A stretch of 27,869 nucleotides of DNA from a virus. The DNA is taken from positions 1 through 27,869 of the IMG/VR virus record IMGVR_UViG_3300033148_003847; one strand, 5' to 3'. Made by a program: the position numbers and the translations under genes. Under the pieces are notes generated by a model. That model had not been told where the DNA came from. It saw nothing but the letters and a program-made list of their open reading frames with translations, and did not search any database. Shown piece by piece: positions 1 through 7,031 of this stretch. Within the stretch, counting starts at the first letter, position 1; each line of letters starts with the position of its first letter.

Positions 1-5
1 GGCAT
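1..5 (-). CDS. Start of a further leftward gene (partial)
   Basis: On the minus strand an ATG lies at position 5, preceded 5 nt away by a strong GGGGTGA ribosome binding site. That site sits directly after the stop codon of the dehydrogenase gene. The glycan operon therefore continues beyond the window edge. Only the start codon is inside, so nothing can be said about the product. Confidence 0.5.
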
Positions 6-16
6 ACTTTCACCCC

Positions 17-877
17 CTATTCTCTCACTCCGTTCTTTTTCTTAATCATCTCGTTCACACTCTCTACTGAATTCAAAAGTATAGGTTCATAGTCAAGAGT
101 ATTGTTAACGAAAGTGCATAAAGCTCTTATGTCTTTTGGGAAACAAGTACCGCCAAACGCCTTACCATGCACACTACCATACTTACCTATTCTCTTATCC
201 TCTGTCACTATCTCTGCTACCTCTCTTGAATCTATACCCAACTCTTTACAAATAAAATAAACCTCGTTAAAGAAACTGATTGCTGTTGCGAGTCTACAGT
301 TAGCGACATACTTAATCATTTCTGCTGTTTTCCAATCAACTATATATGGATTGCCTTTAGATCCACACTTCCAATATAATTTTATTAAATCATCTGCAAA
401 TTCTTGATTGTCTATATCTTCTATACCAATAACTATTCTTTCCTCGTTGAATGGTGTTCTATTCCATCCTGTTTCTTCTGTCCAACTCTCCGAGATTTCA
501 GTCAAAAACTCTGGGTTATAAATAATATAATCCTTGGGTGTATTGAGTAGTTTGTATAGTTTCTCTGTGCTCCCTGGTATCATAGTGGACTTAAATACAT
601 ATCTACCGTTATAATAAAACTCACCACATGCTCTACATACTGCTTTCATTATAGTTAAATCTATTCCTTTCTTAGTAGATGGTGTAGGTAAACAGATGAA
701 ATTGACATCAGCGTGGTCTAAGGCTTTCTTCAAGCTGGTTGTTGCCTTCAACCCTTTCTTTTTTAACTTAGTAACTATACTCTTTCTATTATCACAAAAC
801 AATACATCATTCTTCTTAGCCAGGAACTTACCATGTGCTTGCCCAACTACACCACTACCTATTATACTCACTTTCAT
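17..877 (-). CDS. Short UDP-glucose/GDP-mannose dehydrogenase family protein
   Basis: The family makes two successive NAD-dependent oxidations at C6 of a nucleotide sugar, giving a UDP-uronic acid in the cytosol. The Rossmann motif GSGVVGQ is at residues 7-13, STMIPGST at 97-104, YNPEFLTE at 120-127, the substrate-domain helix around K190 and N193, and the catalytic cysteine at C245 in GGTCFPKDI. The protein has 286 residues and ends about 40 residues after that cysteine. Typical members have about 390-450 residues and a third, UDP-binding domain, which is missing here. The stop codon is followed at once by the ribosome binding site of the next gene, so the short form looks genuine and not truncated by the window. 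The start overlaps the preceding methyltransferase gene by 4 nt (ATGA). The exact sugar substrate is unknown; UDP-Glc, UDP-GlcNAc or UDP-GalNAc are all possible. Confidence 0.88.
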   Translation of the reverse strand: MKVSIIGSGVVGQAHGKFLAKKNDVLFCDNRKSIVTKLKKKGLKATTSLKKALDHADVNFICLPTPSTKKGIDLTIMKAVCRACGEFYYNGRYVFKSTMIPGSTEKLYKLLNTPKDYIIYNPEFLTEISESWTEETGWNRTPFNEERIVIGIEDIDNQEFADDLIKLYWKCGSKGNPYIVDWKTAEMIKYVANCRLATAISFFNEVYFICKELGIDSREVAEIVTEDKRIGKYGSVHGKAFGGTCFPKDIRALCTFVNNTLDYEPILLNSVESVNEMIKKKNGVRE

Positions 878-1350
878 CTCATCACCACCGTATCACATGT
901 CTCATCTATAACCTCAAACATTTCAATACCTTTAGCATACTCTTCTCTCTGAGCATCATGTAATATAACTACACCACCAGAGTTTAAAACTTTCTTAGCA
1001 TACTCCATACACCTAACTCTCTCCCTGCCATCCACAAATATTAAATCAAACTTAACAGGACAATCTAAATGAAGTGGTTGGGTATAAAGTATCCATTCTG
1101 GATCATTTCTTTCATCCTCTGGACCCTCATATAATAACAACTTAACTCTTTTATGTATATTTTTTGTTATAAATTCTCCCAACCAGAAATCATACCATTT
1201 TTGTTGATGTTCTACTGTATATATCTGTACTTCAGGACACCATTTAGCCATCATTATAGTAGACTCTCCTGGACCCCATTCAAGTATCCTCTTAGGTTTA
1301 AGTGACTTACAATACTTCTCTAATAATCCACTAAAGCTTGTGTTACCCAT
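874..1350 (-). CDS. Class I SAM-dependent methyltransferase-like protein
   Basis: This 158-residue protein has a Rossmann-type SAM-binding loop, ILEWGPGEST, at residues 22-31. An acidic end of the next strand follows (YTVEHQ, 44-49), then FDLIFVDGRER at 101-111, as in the Methyltransf_24-like class I methyltransferases. It is short but contains the core fold. The neighbours make or modify nucleotide sugars, so a sugar or glycan is the likely acceptor, but nothing in the sequence fixes the substrate. It overlaps the deacetylase gene by 8 nt upstream and the dehydrogenase by 4 nt downstream, which implies translational coupling in one operon. Confidence 0.72.
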   Translation of the reverse strand: MGNTSFSGLLEKYCKSLKPKRILEWGPGESTIMMAKWCPEVQIYTVEHQQKWYDFWLGEFITKNIHKRVKLLLYEGPEDERNDPEWILYTQPLHLDCPVKFDLIFVDGRERVRCMEYAKKVLNSGGVVILHDAQREEYAKGIEMFEVIDETCDTVVMR

Positions 1351-1975
1351 CTATCCATCTCAATATTTTAAATCCCTCAGAATATTTAAGGTTGCACCTT
1401 CGACCAATCTCTTCAGCCCAGCGCTTTAAGTCTTTAGGTGAACGATACGATCTTACTTGTGAACGGTATAAGGAATATGCCTTAAGCTTCTTTTTTATAT
1501 CAACCTTTCTAAAGTAGTTCATCTCCATCTGTCTCTCTCCCCATTTAGTGTAGTCATATACATCATACATCAAAACTTTCTTAACGAAATGGTTCTTATC
1601 ATGCTGTCTTAGTGCCACCATACACGCTTCATAAACTGTCTGATGATCCTGATTGAATGATGGGAATGGAATTAAAACTGTGTCTGGTTTTATATCGTTA
1701 ATATGTTCTTCAATCCAGTGTATTAAATGATGTTTTATTTCGTATAATTCATTGACACGATAATTTAAATAAGTTATTCTATATGATTTTATAAATTCAG
1801 TGACTTTATCTACTTCCCTAACCCTTTTTTCTATTTTTGGTCTCTTCACATACAATCCACTTTCATCAACAGCTACATATAATATGAAAGATTCTTTAAG
1901 GAAGCTGAAGGCTCCCAATACCTCATCGTCCGCATGAGGACTTATCACTAAGACTTTTCCAAATGTTTCATCCAT
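1343..1975 (-). CDS. PIG-L (LmbE) family de-N-acetylase
   Basis: PIG-L enzymes are zinc-dependent hydrolases that remove N-acetyl groups from GlcNAc-type sugars. The signature is present as SPHADDE at residues 12-18 (H14, D16 and D17 expected to be the zinc ligand and catalytic base). The third ligand region is NQDHQTVYEA at 108-117 (H111). At 210 residues the protein matches the usual 200-250. Beside a dehydratase and reductase it probably deacetylates an amino sugar or a glycan precursor (inference). It overlaps the upstream reductase gene by 28 nt. The C-terminal basic region (160-200) is typical of the family. Confidence 0.85.
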   Translation of the reverse strand: MDETFGKVLVISPHADDEVLGAFSFLKESFILYVAVDESGLYVKRPKIEKRVREVDKVTEFIKSYRITYLNYRVNELYEIKHHLIHWIEEHINDIKPDTVLIPFPSFNQDHQTVYEACMVALRQHDKNHFVKKVLMYDVYDYTKWGERQMEMNYFRKVDIKKKLKAYSLYRSQVRSYRSPKDLKRWAEEIGRRCNLKYSEGFKILRWIDG

Positions 1976-2664
1976 TTACTCACATCCATACTTGGGTCTC
2001 TAAGGTAAAGTATTCCGTCTGGGTTTAAGGGCCTGTCCTTAAGCAACATCGGCTTCACCGACGGGTTCAACCTCTTTGCGAAATCATATATACTTTTACG
2101 GAAACCGGCAATATGCCAAATACCTTTAAGATCATCAACAACTGCTTTAGCTATCCATTCAGCTATCTTTTCCACCTTCTCTGCATTAAAATATTTATCA
2201 GTGTATGCTTTCTCAAAAGGAAATGTTTTCATAAAACAGGTTCTTATCACTAAGTTCTTTGGATTGGCAAGAGTAAACCACTCACCCATCAACTTAGATC
2301 GTGCATAAACTCCTTGTGGGTTAGGAGTATCCTTTTCGGTGTAAAGAGTACTTGTACCATCAAATACATGATCTGTACTAATATAAACCATCTTAATATC
2401 CAAATCATCGCATACCTTAACTATATTTTGTGTACCTATTACATTAATATTGTAACATCTGAACGGTCTTCGTTCACATTCACTTACATTTGTCATTGCC
2501 GCACAATGAATGACCACATCTGGTTTATGTAGATTGATAGATGTAATCACATCATCGAAATCTGTTACATCTAACTCACTTTCAGTGGGACATATTGCTT
2601 TGGGAAATATCTTTCTTAACTCGCTCCCAAGAACTCCTGAAGCTCCCGTAATTAAGATTTTCAT
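1948..2664 (-). CDS. RmlD-like dTDP-4-dehydrorhamnose reductase family (SDR)
   Basis: This is an extended short-chain dehydrogenase that reduces 4-keto nucleotide sugars. The NAD(P)-binding motif GASGVLG is at residues 7-13, STDHVFDG at 96-103, and the catalytic Y120-x3-K124 lies in GVYARSK. The whole order matches RmlD and CapF/FnlB N-terminal domains. At 238 residues it is shorter than RmlD (about 290), with a compressed C-terminal substrate domain. The dehydratase next to it makes 4-keto sugars, so the pair could act like FnlA/FnlB or CapE/CapF in making a 6-deoxy amino sugar such as UDP-L-FucNAc (inference; the cupin domain of CapF and a separate 2-epimerase are not seen). An AGGAGCTGAT ribosome binding site lies 5-6 nt before ATG. 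Confidence 0.85.
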   Translation of the reverse strand: MKILITGASGVLGSELRKIFPKAICPTESELDVTDFDDVITSINLHKPDVVIHCAAMTNVSECERRPFRCYNINVIGTQNIVKVCDDLDIKMVYISTDHVFDGTSTLYTEKDTPNPQGVYARSKLMGEWFTLANPKNLVIRTCFMKTFPFEKAYTDKYFNAEKVEKIAEWIAKAVVDDLKGIWHIAGFRKSIYDFAKRLNPSVKPMLLKDRPLNPDGILYLRDPSMDVSKWMKHLEKS

Positions 2665-2717
2665 TTATATATCAGCTCCTGAAAAAGTCTCTTTATGATA
2701 TCCCGTTAAATTAACAT

Positions 2718-3602
2718 TCATAAAAACTTCTCCAATTTTCCTTTAAGTGTGTCTTCTGTTAATTGTCGTGTATTTTCACTTGAATATTCTTTTCTATCAG
2801 AATCACAACCATTACCTTCTTTATGGATTACATAATAACTTGTGAATTCGTCTACCCTGTTTCTAAATTCATCTTCGTTTATAAGGACCTCTCTGAGCTT
2901 TTCTCCAGGCCTTTCACCAATAATTTCCACTTCTCCGAATAATTTTGCCATATCACCTATTTTAGCTGCGCTTAATTTGGGAATGTAGATATCTCCACAC
3001 ATTTCCCCACTTAAAGCTAATTCAATTAAATCTATCCCTTCTTCAAATTCAATTAAGAACCTTGTCATGTCTGGATTGGTTACAGGAATTGTCTTTCCTG
3101 AATCTCTTCTATTTCTCCAAAAAGGCAATACAGACCCTCTACTATCATTCACATTACCATATCTAACACAGTTATATCCTGCTATTGTAACTAACCTTTC
3201 ACTTATAGCCTTACACATTCCATAGACGTTAATTGGCTCACAGGCCTTATCTGTGCTTATGAATACAAACTGAAGAACTCCTCTACTCTTACTTGCTTCA
3301 ACCATATTCTGAGTACCTACTATATTGGTCATAATATGTTCCCAGGGATGCTCCTCACCCATTTCTATTCGCTTAAGAGCAGCAGCATGGATTACTATAT
3401 CCTGACCTTTACATGCTTTTAAACAAGTATTGTAATCTCGAATATCTCCGAGTATGAATTCAACAGAAGGATAGTCCTGTTTCATTCTACTCTGTTTATC
3501 TTCACATCTACTCAAGACTGTTACTTCATAACTCTGGTCTAAGAAGTGTGGGACTAACTTATGACCCAAACTTCCTGTTCCCCCAGTGATTAAAATTTTC
3601 AT
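2718..3602 (-). CDS. UDP-GlcNAc 4,6-dehydratase-like protein (PseB/CapE/FlaA1 family)
   Basis: The family removes water across C4-C6 of UDP-GlcNAc, sometimes with C5 inversion, giving a 4-keto-6-deoxy sugar. Residues 7-13 are GGTGSLG. HAAALKRI is at 72-79, the catalytic STDK at 116-119, Y127-x3-K131 in VYGMCK, the family-specific RYGNVNDSRGS at 148-157, and GERPGEK at 229-235. The 294-residue length fits the soluble short members, and no membrane segments are present, unlike FlaA1/WbpM. It starts directly after the glycosyltransferase stop (TGAGATG) and shares an operon with the reductase. Its product is the natural substrate for that reductase. Confidence 0.88.
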   Translation of the reverse strand: MKILITGGTGSLGHKLVPHFLDQSYEVTVLSRCEDKQSRMKQDYPSVEFILGDIRDYNTCLKACKGQDIVIHAAALKRIEMGEEHPWEHIMTNIVGTQNMVEASKSRGVLQFVFISTDKACEPINVYGMCKAISERLVTIAGYNCVRYGNVNDSRGSVLPFWRNRRDSGKTIPVTNPDMTRFLIEFEEGIDLIELALSGEMCGDIYIPKLSAAKIGDMAKLFGEVEIIGERPGEKLREVLINEDEFRNRVDEFTSYYVIHKEGNGCDSDRKEYSSENTRQLTEDTLKGKLEKFL

Positions 3603-3603
3603 C

Positions 3604-4344
3604 TCACCACAAATTCATAACTTTAGGCAATTTACCAGTGTAATTAATTAATGGTATCGATCCTTTAAATATGTTATGTTTAGCACAATATTCATCAATA
3701 TTCTTACATCCAAGATTATCATAGTGTCTTTTAAATGGATTATCTGGTACATTCATACTCCTTCTATACTTCTCTCTAAGGTTCTCCATACCCTTACAGT
3801 GTCCAAAATGGTAAATACAGGGGCCTATATTTGAACTTGCTACCCCTGGAACCCCCTCATTTAGTTCAAGATACTCATGTATCTTACCTTTATATCCTTT
3901 AACATCTTTTTTTCTAAACAAAAATCCTTTAGTGAAGTGCATACCGTTGTTTCTACCATCTATTGTGAAGTAATTGTAAATGAAATGTCTTGTAAACAGG
4001 TCTATACATGCCACTTTCTCGTTTTTAATTACCTTACAAAGTTCTTCCATTCTTTTCCTTGTTACTGGTGTTCCATCTAAGTTAGCCAATATCTCATCTG
4101 CATCAAGTCTAATTATATATTGTCCAGTACAGGCTTCAAGTGCTTGGTTTCTCCATTTAGCGAAGTCCGTTTCATTTCCTGCTTGTTGAACCTCTTTTAA
4201 GTTGAAATCTTCATATATTTTAAAGTCAAGTCCACCCTTATCACCCAAAACAACAATTTCATCAACTATTGGTTTAAGGCTCTTAAGACAATATTTTAAA
4301 TACGGTTCAAAATCTCCTACCAATACTATTGCACTTATTTTCAT
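3604..4344 (-). CDS. Family 2 glycosyltransferase
   Basis: This is a GT-A fold inverting glycosyltransferase that transfers a sugar from a nucleotide donor. The N-terminal strand and helix (ISAIVLVGDF to LKSLKP) are followed by a second strand, DEIVVLGDK, at 28-36. A short FAKWRNQAL segment at 61-69 resembles WaaE-like proteins, and the metal-binding DADE at 81-84 replaces the classic DxD. The 246-residue protein has no membrane segments. It is the only transferase in the visible part of the cluster, so it probably attaches one of the locally made sugars to a lipid, protein or glycan acceptor. ATG is preceded by AGGAGATGAATGA. Confidence 0.85.
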   Translation of the reverse strand: MKISAIVLVGDFEPYLKYCLKSLKPIVDEIVVLGDKGGLDFKIYEDFNLKEVQQAGNETDFAKWRNQALEACTGQYIIRLDADEILANLDGTPVTRKRMEELCKVIKNEKVACIDLFTRHFIYNYFTIDGRNNGMHFTKGFLFRKKDVKGYKGKIHEYLELNEGVPGVASSNIGPCIYHFGHCKGMENLREKYRRSMNVPDNPFKRHYDNLGCKNIDEYCAKHNIFKGSIPLINYTGKLPKVMNLW

Positions 4345-4348
4345 TCAT

Positions 4349-5242
4349 TCATCTCCTCATTTTAATCCCTTTTAAGTATTCAACGTGTTCCTTAAGGCCT
4401 CTTTCAAAAGTCATACCGGCCTTAAACCCTAACAATTTATCTGCTCTATCTATTGACGCAAGAGTAGTAAACACATAATTGTGTATTTGGTTCTTAACAT
4501 ATTTTATCTTAATGTTGGTTCCAAGAGCTTCATTTATTATCTTAACAGCTTTATTAAAACTATATGTTTTACCTGTACCTACATTAAATACATCACATTT
4601 TATACCAGATTCCATAGCCATTATACAGGCCTTAGTAACATCTAATACATGAACAAAATCCCTACTCTGTTCACCATCTCCATAGATAAGAGGGCTTTTA
4701 CCAGCTATCATATCCAAAGCAAACTGAGTAATCACATTTGCATACGGTCCTTTGTTCTCATCTCTTGGACCATAACAACTGAAAAATCTAAGTCCTATAG
4801 TCTTAATATCAAATTGCATTGAATAAAACTTCGCCATTCTCTCAAGCCAATTCCTTTGTTCCGTGTAATAATCTTTAATAAGTGGTGGTTGCCATTCATG
4901 GTGTGGTGGTCTAATTCCGTTATAAAGCGAACTGCTTGAGGCATACACCAGAGGACAGTTATTTGCTCTTGCTAACTCTAATATCTGCATGGATATTTTG
5001 ACCATAGCAACTACATTATCTGTTGGATTATCTTTGTATAGTGGTGAAGTGCTTGGCATACCCAAATGAAATATTCCATCTAATTTTTCCAAATCCTCAA
5101 TATTTGTAATGGTTGTATATCTTCCAAGTATTCCAGTTTGATGATTATCGTAACCTAAGACCTCGTGACCCTCGGTCTTTAACCTATCAACCAGATTAGA
5201 TCCTATGAATCCTGCACTTCCCGTGACTAAAAATTTACTCAT
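4349..5242 (-). CDS. NAD-dependent nucleotide-sugar epimerase/dehydratase (GalE/WbpP-like)
   Basis: This extended SDR carries GSAGFIG at residues 8-14, a serine cluster ASSSSLY at 101-107, LRFFSCYGPRD at 151-161 and YGDGEQSRDFVHV at 187-199. All are standard for UDP-sugar 4-epimerases and related dehydratases. The catalytic tyrosine region reads DYYTEQRNWLERMA. Y126 is followed three residues later by R130 where most relatives have lysine, a notable change in the YxxxK motif. Length (297) is near the usual 310-330. It starts inside the end of a small cysteine-rich gene (8-nt overlap), so the small-gene operon runs straight into the glycan cluster. The substrate is not determinable. Confidence 0.86.
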   Translation of the reverse strand: MSKFLVTGSAGFIGSNLVDRLKTEGHEVLGYDNHQTGILGRYTTITNIEDLEKLDGIFHLGMPSTSPLYKDNPTDNVVAMVKISMQILELARANNCPLVYASSSSLYNGIRPPHHEWQPPLIKDYYTEQRNWLERMAKFYSMQFDIKTIGLRFFSCYGPRDENKGPYANVITQFALDMIAGKSPLIYGDGEQSRDFVHVLDVTKACIMAMESGIKCDVFNVGTGKTYSFNKAVKIINEALGTNIKIKYVKNQIHNYVFTTLASIDRADKLLGFKAGMTFERGLKEHVEYLKGIKMRR

Positions 5243-5396
5243 CTAATCTCTCCTCCAAAAGCTTTTTACAACCATATCCATCTTTACATTCCCACCACTC
5301 TTTTATTGAATCCAGACATTCTAATTGGGTATCTTCTGGATATCTTCCACAGAGCTTACATTCAATTGGATATGGATGTGGTATATAATCTTTCAT
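5235..5396 (-). CDS. Small cysteine-rich protein, probable zinc-binding (53 aa)
   Basis: A 53-residue reading frame begins with an ATG preceded by GGAGGGTT, an excellent ribosome binding site. It contains CKLCG at 13-17, then C27, C37 and C43, spaced as in a small zinc ribbon or treble-clef module. It overlaps the end of the SWIM-domain gene by 35 nt and the start of the epimerase by 8 nt, a compact arrangement that supports real expression. No family is recognised. The acidic, tryptophan-containing middle (EWWEC) suggests a protein-protein or nucleic-acid adaptor, but function is unknown. Confidence 0.6.
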   Translation of the reverse strand: MKDYIPHPYPIECKLCGRYPEDTQLECLDSIKEWWECKDGYGCKKLLEERLDE

Positions 5397-5595
5397 TTTT
5401 AACCCTCCTAATATGACTACATTCTTTTTGCTTTATACTCCAATAGTAACAGGTGCATTGGAATTCGTCTTTTTCCTTATCGTAAGTTACATCTTGTACT
5501 TTATTGTAGTAACCATCAAGGACCTTAAAGTAAATCCTTTTACCCAGATTTTCTACCTTCTGTATAGTATGCTTTCCCGCTTTGAGGCTCAACAT
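5362..5595 (-). CDS. SWIM-type zinc finger protein
   Basis: This 77-residue protein has a SWIM zinc finger. C47-x-C49 is followed by nine residues and C59-x-H61 (QCTCYYWS... ECSHI), matching CxCxnCxH. SWIM domains bind DNA or proteins and occur in SWI2/SNF2 proteins, MULE transposases and the archaeal/eukaryotic Sws1 recombination factors. Here the domain stands almost alone, after a basic, beta-rich N-terminus (residues 5-45). ATG at 5595 lies nine nt after GGAGGAGTT. Another ATG at 5599 is in a different frame. The gene overlaps its neighbours by 56 and 35 nt. A recombination or DNA-binding role is inference. Confidence 0.68.
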   Translation of the reverse strand: MLSLKAGKHTIQKVENLGKRIYFKVLDGYYNKVQDVTYDKEKDEFQCTCYYWSIKQKECSHIRRVKNERLYTTSISN

Positions 5596-5830
5596 TCATA
5601 ACTCCTCCGCCTAACCTAAACATGTCCCTATAGGTTGCACCATGTATGCTTTCTTCCTTTATATGAGTTCCACATTTGCTACAATGGATATTAGCTTTAC
5701 AATCTGGTGATAACAATCCAAACTGATGCCACACTATACTCCATCCACATGATAATCTTGGACATATTAGTTTAGCTGCGTTTTCTATATTTCCTTTTGT
5801 TTTTTCCATCTGTTCTTCTGCACTATTCAT
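5540..5830 (-). CDS. Zinc-ribbon hypothetical protein (96 aa)
   Basis: Two cysteine pairs, CPRLSCGW (residues 23-30) and CKANIHCSKCG (44-54), form a likely zinc ribbon. The first has a six-residue knuckle and a following WSIVWHQFG hydrophobic stretch. The flanks are charged and the C-terminus is glycine-rich. The start overlaps the stop of the upstream gene by 4 nt (ATGA-type coupling), which fixes the start. I do not recognise a family; DNA or RNA binding is a guess from the zinc motif. Confidence 0.62.
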   Translation of the reverse strand: MNSAEEQMEKTKGNIENAAKLICPRLSCGWSIVWHQFGLLSPDCKANIHCSKCGTHIKEESIHGATYRDMFRLGGGVMNVEPQSGKAYYTEGRKSG

Positions 5831-6195
5831 AATAACCGTTCTCCTAATTTTATATCAAAATTTATCATTAATGCTTTTCCTTTCATATTCTCATCTGAAT
5901 GATTCATTATCATCTTAGGGTCAAATTCATAAAACTTATTTTCCTGTGCTATATACATTATTAGTGGTTTCTTCTGGTTTAATGCTGATATCACAGCCCT
6001 CTTATGTGCAGACACCTTATTTCCATATATATAATCTTTCGCAACCAATACATGATTGATTAGGTTCAAGGCGAATACACCGAGCTCATCCTCCAACTTA
6101 TCTACTATAATACCACCGAGAAGGTTATGAGCCTTAAAAAGTAAGTTCCCTTTACCCTTTCTTTTCGATGTATTGCTTAGATTTGGTTCCCACAT
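5827..6195 (-). CDS. Hypothetical protein (122 aa)
   Basis: The protein has a basic, disordered-looking N-terminus (NTSKRKGKGN), a central helical hydrophobic region (LLGGIIVDKLEDELGVFALNL broken over residues 26-47) and a mixed C-terminal half. No catalytic motif or membrane span is clear. The ATG is preceded by AAGGAGTTAAGAA. It is embedded in the operon, overlapping a possible 35-residue frame upstream and the zinc-ribbon gene downstream by 4 nt. Function unknown. Confidence 0.62.
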   Translation of the reverse strand: MWEPNLSNTSKRKGKGNLLFKAHNLLGGIIVDKLEDELGVFALNLINHVLVAKDYIYGNKVSAHKRAVISALNQKKPLIMYIAQENKFYEFDPKMIMNHSDENMKGKALMINFDIKLGERLL

Positions 6196-6259
6196 TTCTT
6201 AACTCCTTAATATCCACCCTTTCGTCAAACAATCTCTCTATAGATCTTATTAGATTCAT
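6152..6259 (-). CDS. Possible micro-gene (35 aa)
   Basis: A 35-residue frame starts with ATG placed 4-5 nt after AAGGAGGAAA, one of the best ribosome binding sites in the region. The product is charged and helical (NLIRSIERLFDERVDIKEL) with a basic C-terminus. It overlaps the next gene by 44 nt in another frame. Translation of this frame could couple to the 122-residue gene. Support is only the ribosome binding site and spacing. Confidence 0.42.
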   Translation of the reverse strand: MNLIRSIERLFDERVDIKELRNVGTKSKQYIEKKG

Positions 6260-6275
6260 TTTTCCTCCTTTTTGA

Positions 6276-6740
6276 TCATCTTTTTCTTAACTCCCTTAAT
6301 TCCAAACTGTCGGCCATCCAGCAACAGTTCAGGGGCTTTATCTCTGGGTGGTCTTTGACGCAGTTTATCTGTCTCTTGAGTTTGTGCATCTGTTGGACAT
6401 AAATATCTTCATGTTCTTTTAGCTCTTTTATTACCCTCTCAAGGGATTGGATTTGCTTGTCTTTTTGACCAATTATAGCATATTGTTCATTGGCTAATAA
6501 ATCCATTGATGTTATCTGATTGTTATATTTCTTTTCAAGTTCGGAGATTTGCTTGTCTCTTTCCATTAATCCCTGTCTTGACATTCTTTCTGCTCTTGCT
6601 AATCTGTTTTGATAATCATCTTCTGCGAGGTTGAGGGCTTTTTCACATCCCTCATGAAACGCCTTATCAACATCCTTTGTTCCCATACTCACACTAACAA
6701 ATACCTGAAATCCTTGCTCAATAATCTCTTCTTGGTTCAT
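6276..6740 (-). CDS. Coiled-coil hypothetical protein (154 aa)
   Basis: Residues 30-125 are almost continuous heptad-like helix rich in E, K, Q and L (RDKQISELEKKY, KDKQIQSLERVIKEL), predicting a long coiled coil. The C-terminus holds C126 and a CC pair near 138-139. Start ATG overlaps the TGA of the upstream gene (AAATGA), with GAGGTCAGC as ribosome binding site inside the upstream reading frame. It may be a structural or regulatory oligomer; no family is recognised. Confidence 0.65.
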   Translation of the reverse strand: MNQEEIIEQGFQVFVSVSMGTKDVDKAFHEGCEKALNLAEDDYQNRLARAERMSRQGLMERDKQISELEKKYNNQITSMDLLANEQYAIIGQKDKQIQSLERVIKELKEHEDIYVQQMHKLKRQINCVKDHPEIKPLNCCWMADSLELRELRKR

Positions 6741-6916
6741 TTGCTGACCTCTTTTTCCTCTATACCAAACATCCTTTCTAAAACATATTCTAAAATTTTA
6801 ACTTCGTAACAATATCCTTCCCAACCAATACTTAAATTCCCAGGCAACTCTATTTTCCCCTTATCTTGTTTTAACTCCTTTAGTATAGTTATTACTTCAT
6901 TATATATTGTTGACAT
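6737..6916 (-). CDS. Hypothetical protein, C-terminal half of a gene split by a 16-bp duplication
   Basis: The frame reads on from the second copy of a tandem repeat (starting MSTIYNEVITI) to the stop that overlaps the coiled-coil gene. An in-frame ATG further upstream (6961) exists but lies within the neighbour's coding sequence. If one 16-bp repeat copy is removed, this frame joins perfectly to the gene at 6900-7031, giving one protein of about 92 residues. I therefore treat it as the 3' part of that gene. The content is a helical stretch followed by SIGWEGYCYEVKILEYVLERMFG. No family is recognised. Confidence 0.5.
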   Translation of the reverse strand: MSTIYNEVITILKELKQDKGKIELPGNLSIGWEGYCYEVKILEYVLERMFGIEEKEVSK

Positions 6917-7031
6917 TATATATTGTTGACATTGCATATTGTTTACCCTGTTCATATTCAAACAACTTGTGTTTTGGGTCTACTTTGTCATTAATATGTA
7001 TTATATCCCTTATATTTCTTATTTCTACCAT
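6900..7031 (-). CDS. Hypothetical protein, N-terminal half of the split gene (43 aa)
   Basis: The start at 7031 is chosen because AAGGAGGAAG lies 5-6 nt upstream and the ATG overlaps the previous stop (TAATG). A longer frame reaching 7109 runs into the preceding gene. The product is MVEIRNIRDIIHINDKV and onward, a charged short protein that ends within the tandem duplication as MSTIYNVNNI. Without the duplication it continues into the frame at 6737. Function unknown. Confidence 0.5.
   Translation of the reverse strand: MVEIRNIRDIIHINDKVDPKHKLFEYEQGKQYAMSTIYNVNNI
6901..6932. repeat. Perfect 16-bp tandem duplication inside a coding region
   Basis: The 16-bp unit TATATATTGTTGACAT occurs twice with no mismatch at 6901-6916 and 6917-6932. 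Sixteen is not a multiple of three, so the second copy shifts the frame and ends the upstream reading frame. Removing one copy restores a continuous gene. It is either a real slippage duplication or an unmerged contig overlap. Confidence 0.9.

Noticed and set aside
2665-2721. 18-codon minus-strand frame between the dehydratase and reductase genes
   Set aside because: ATGA overlap and TAAATG junction look like coupling, but the ribosome binding site is weak and 18 residues cannot be judged by sequence alone.
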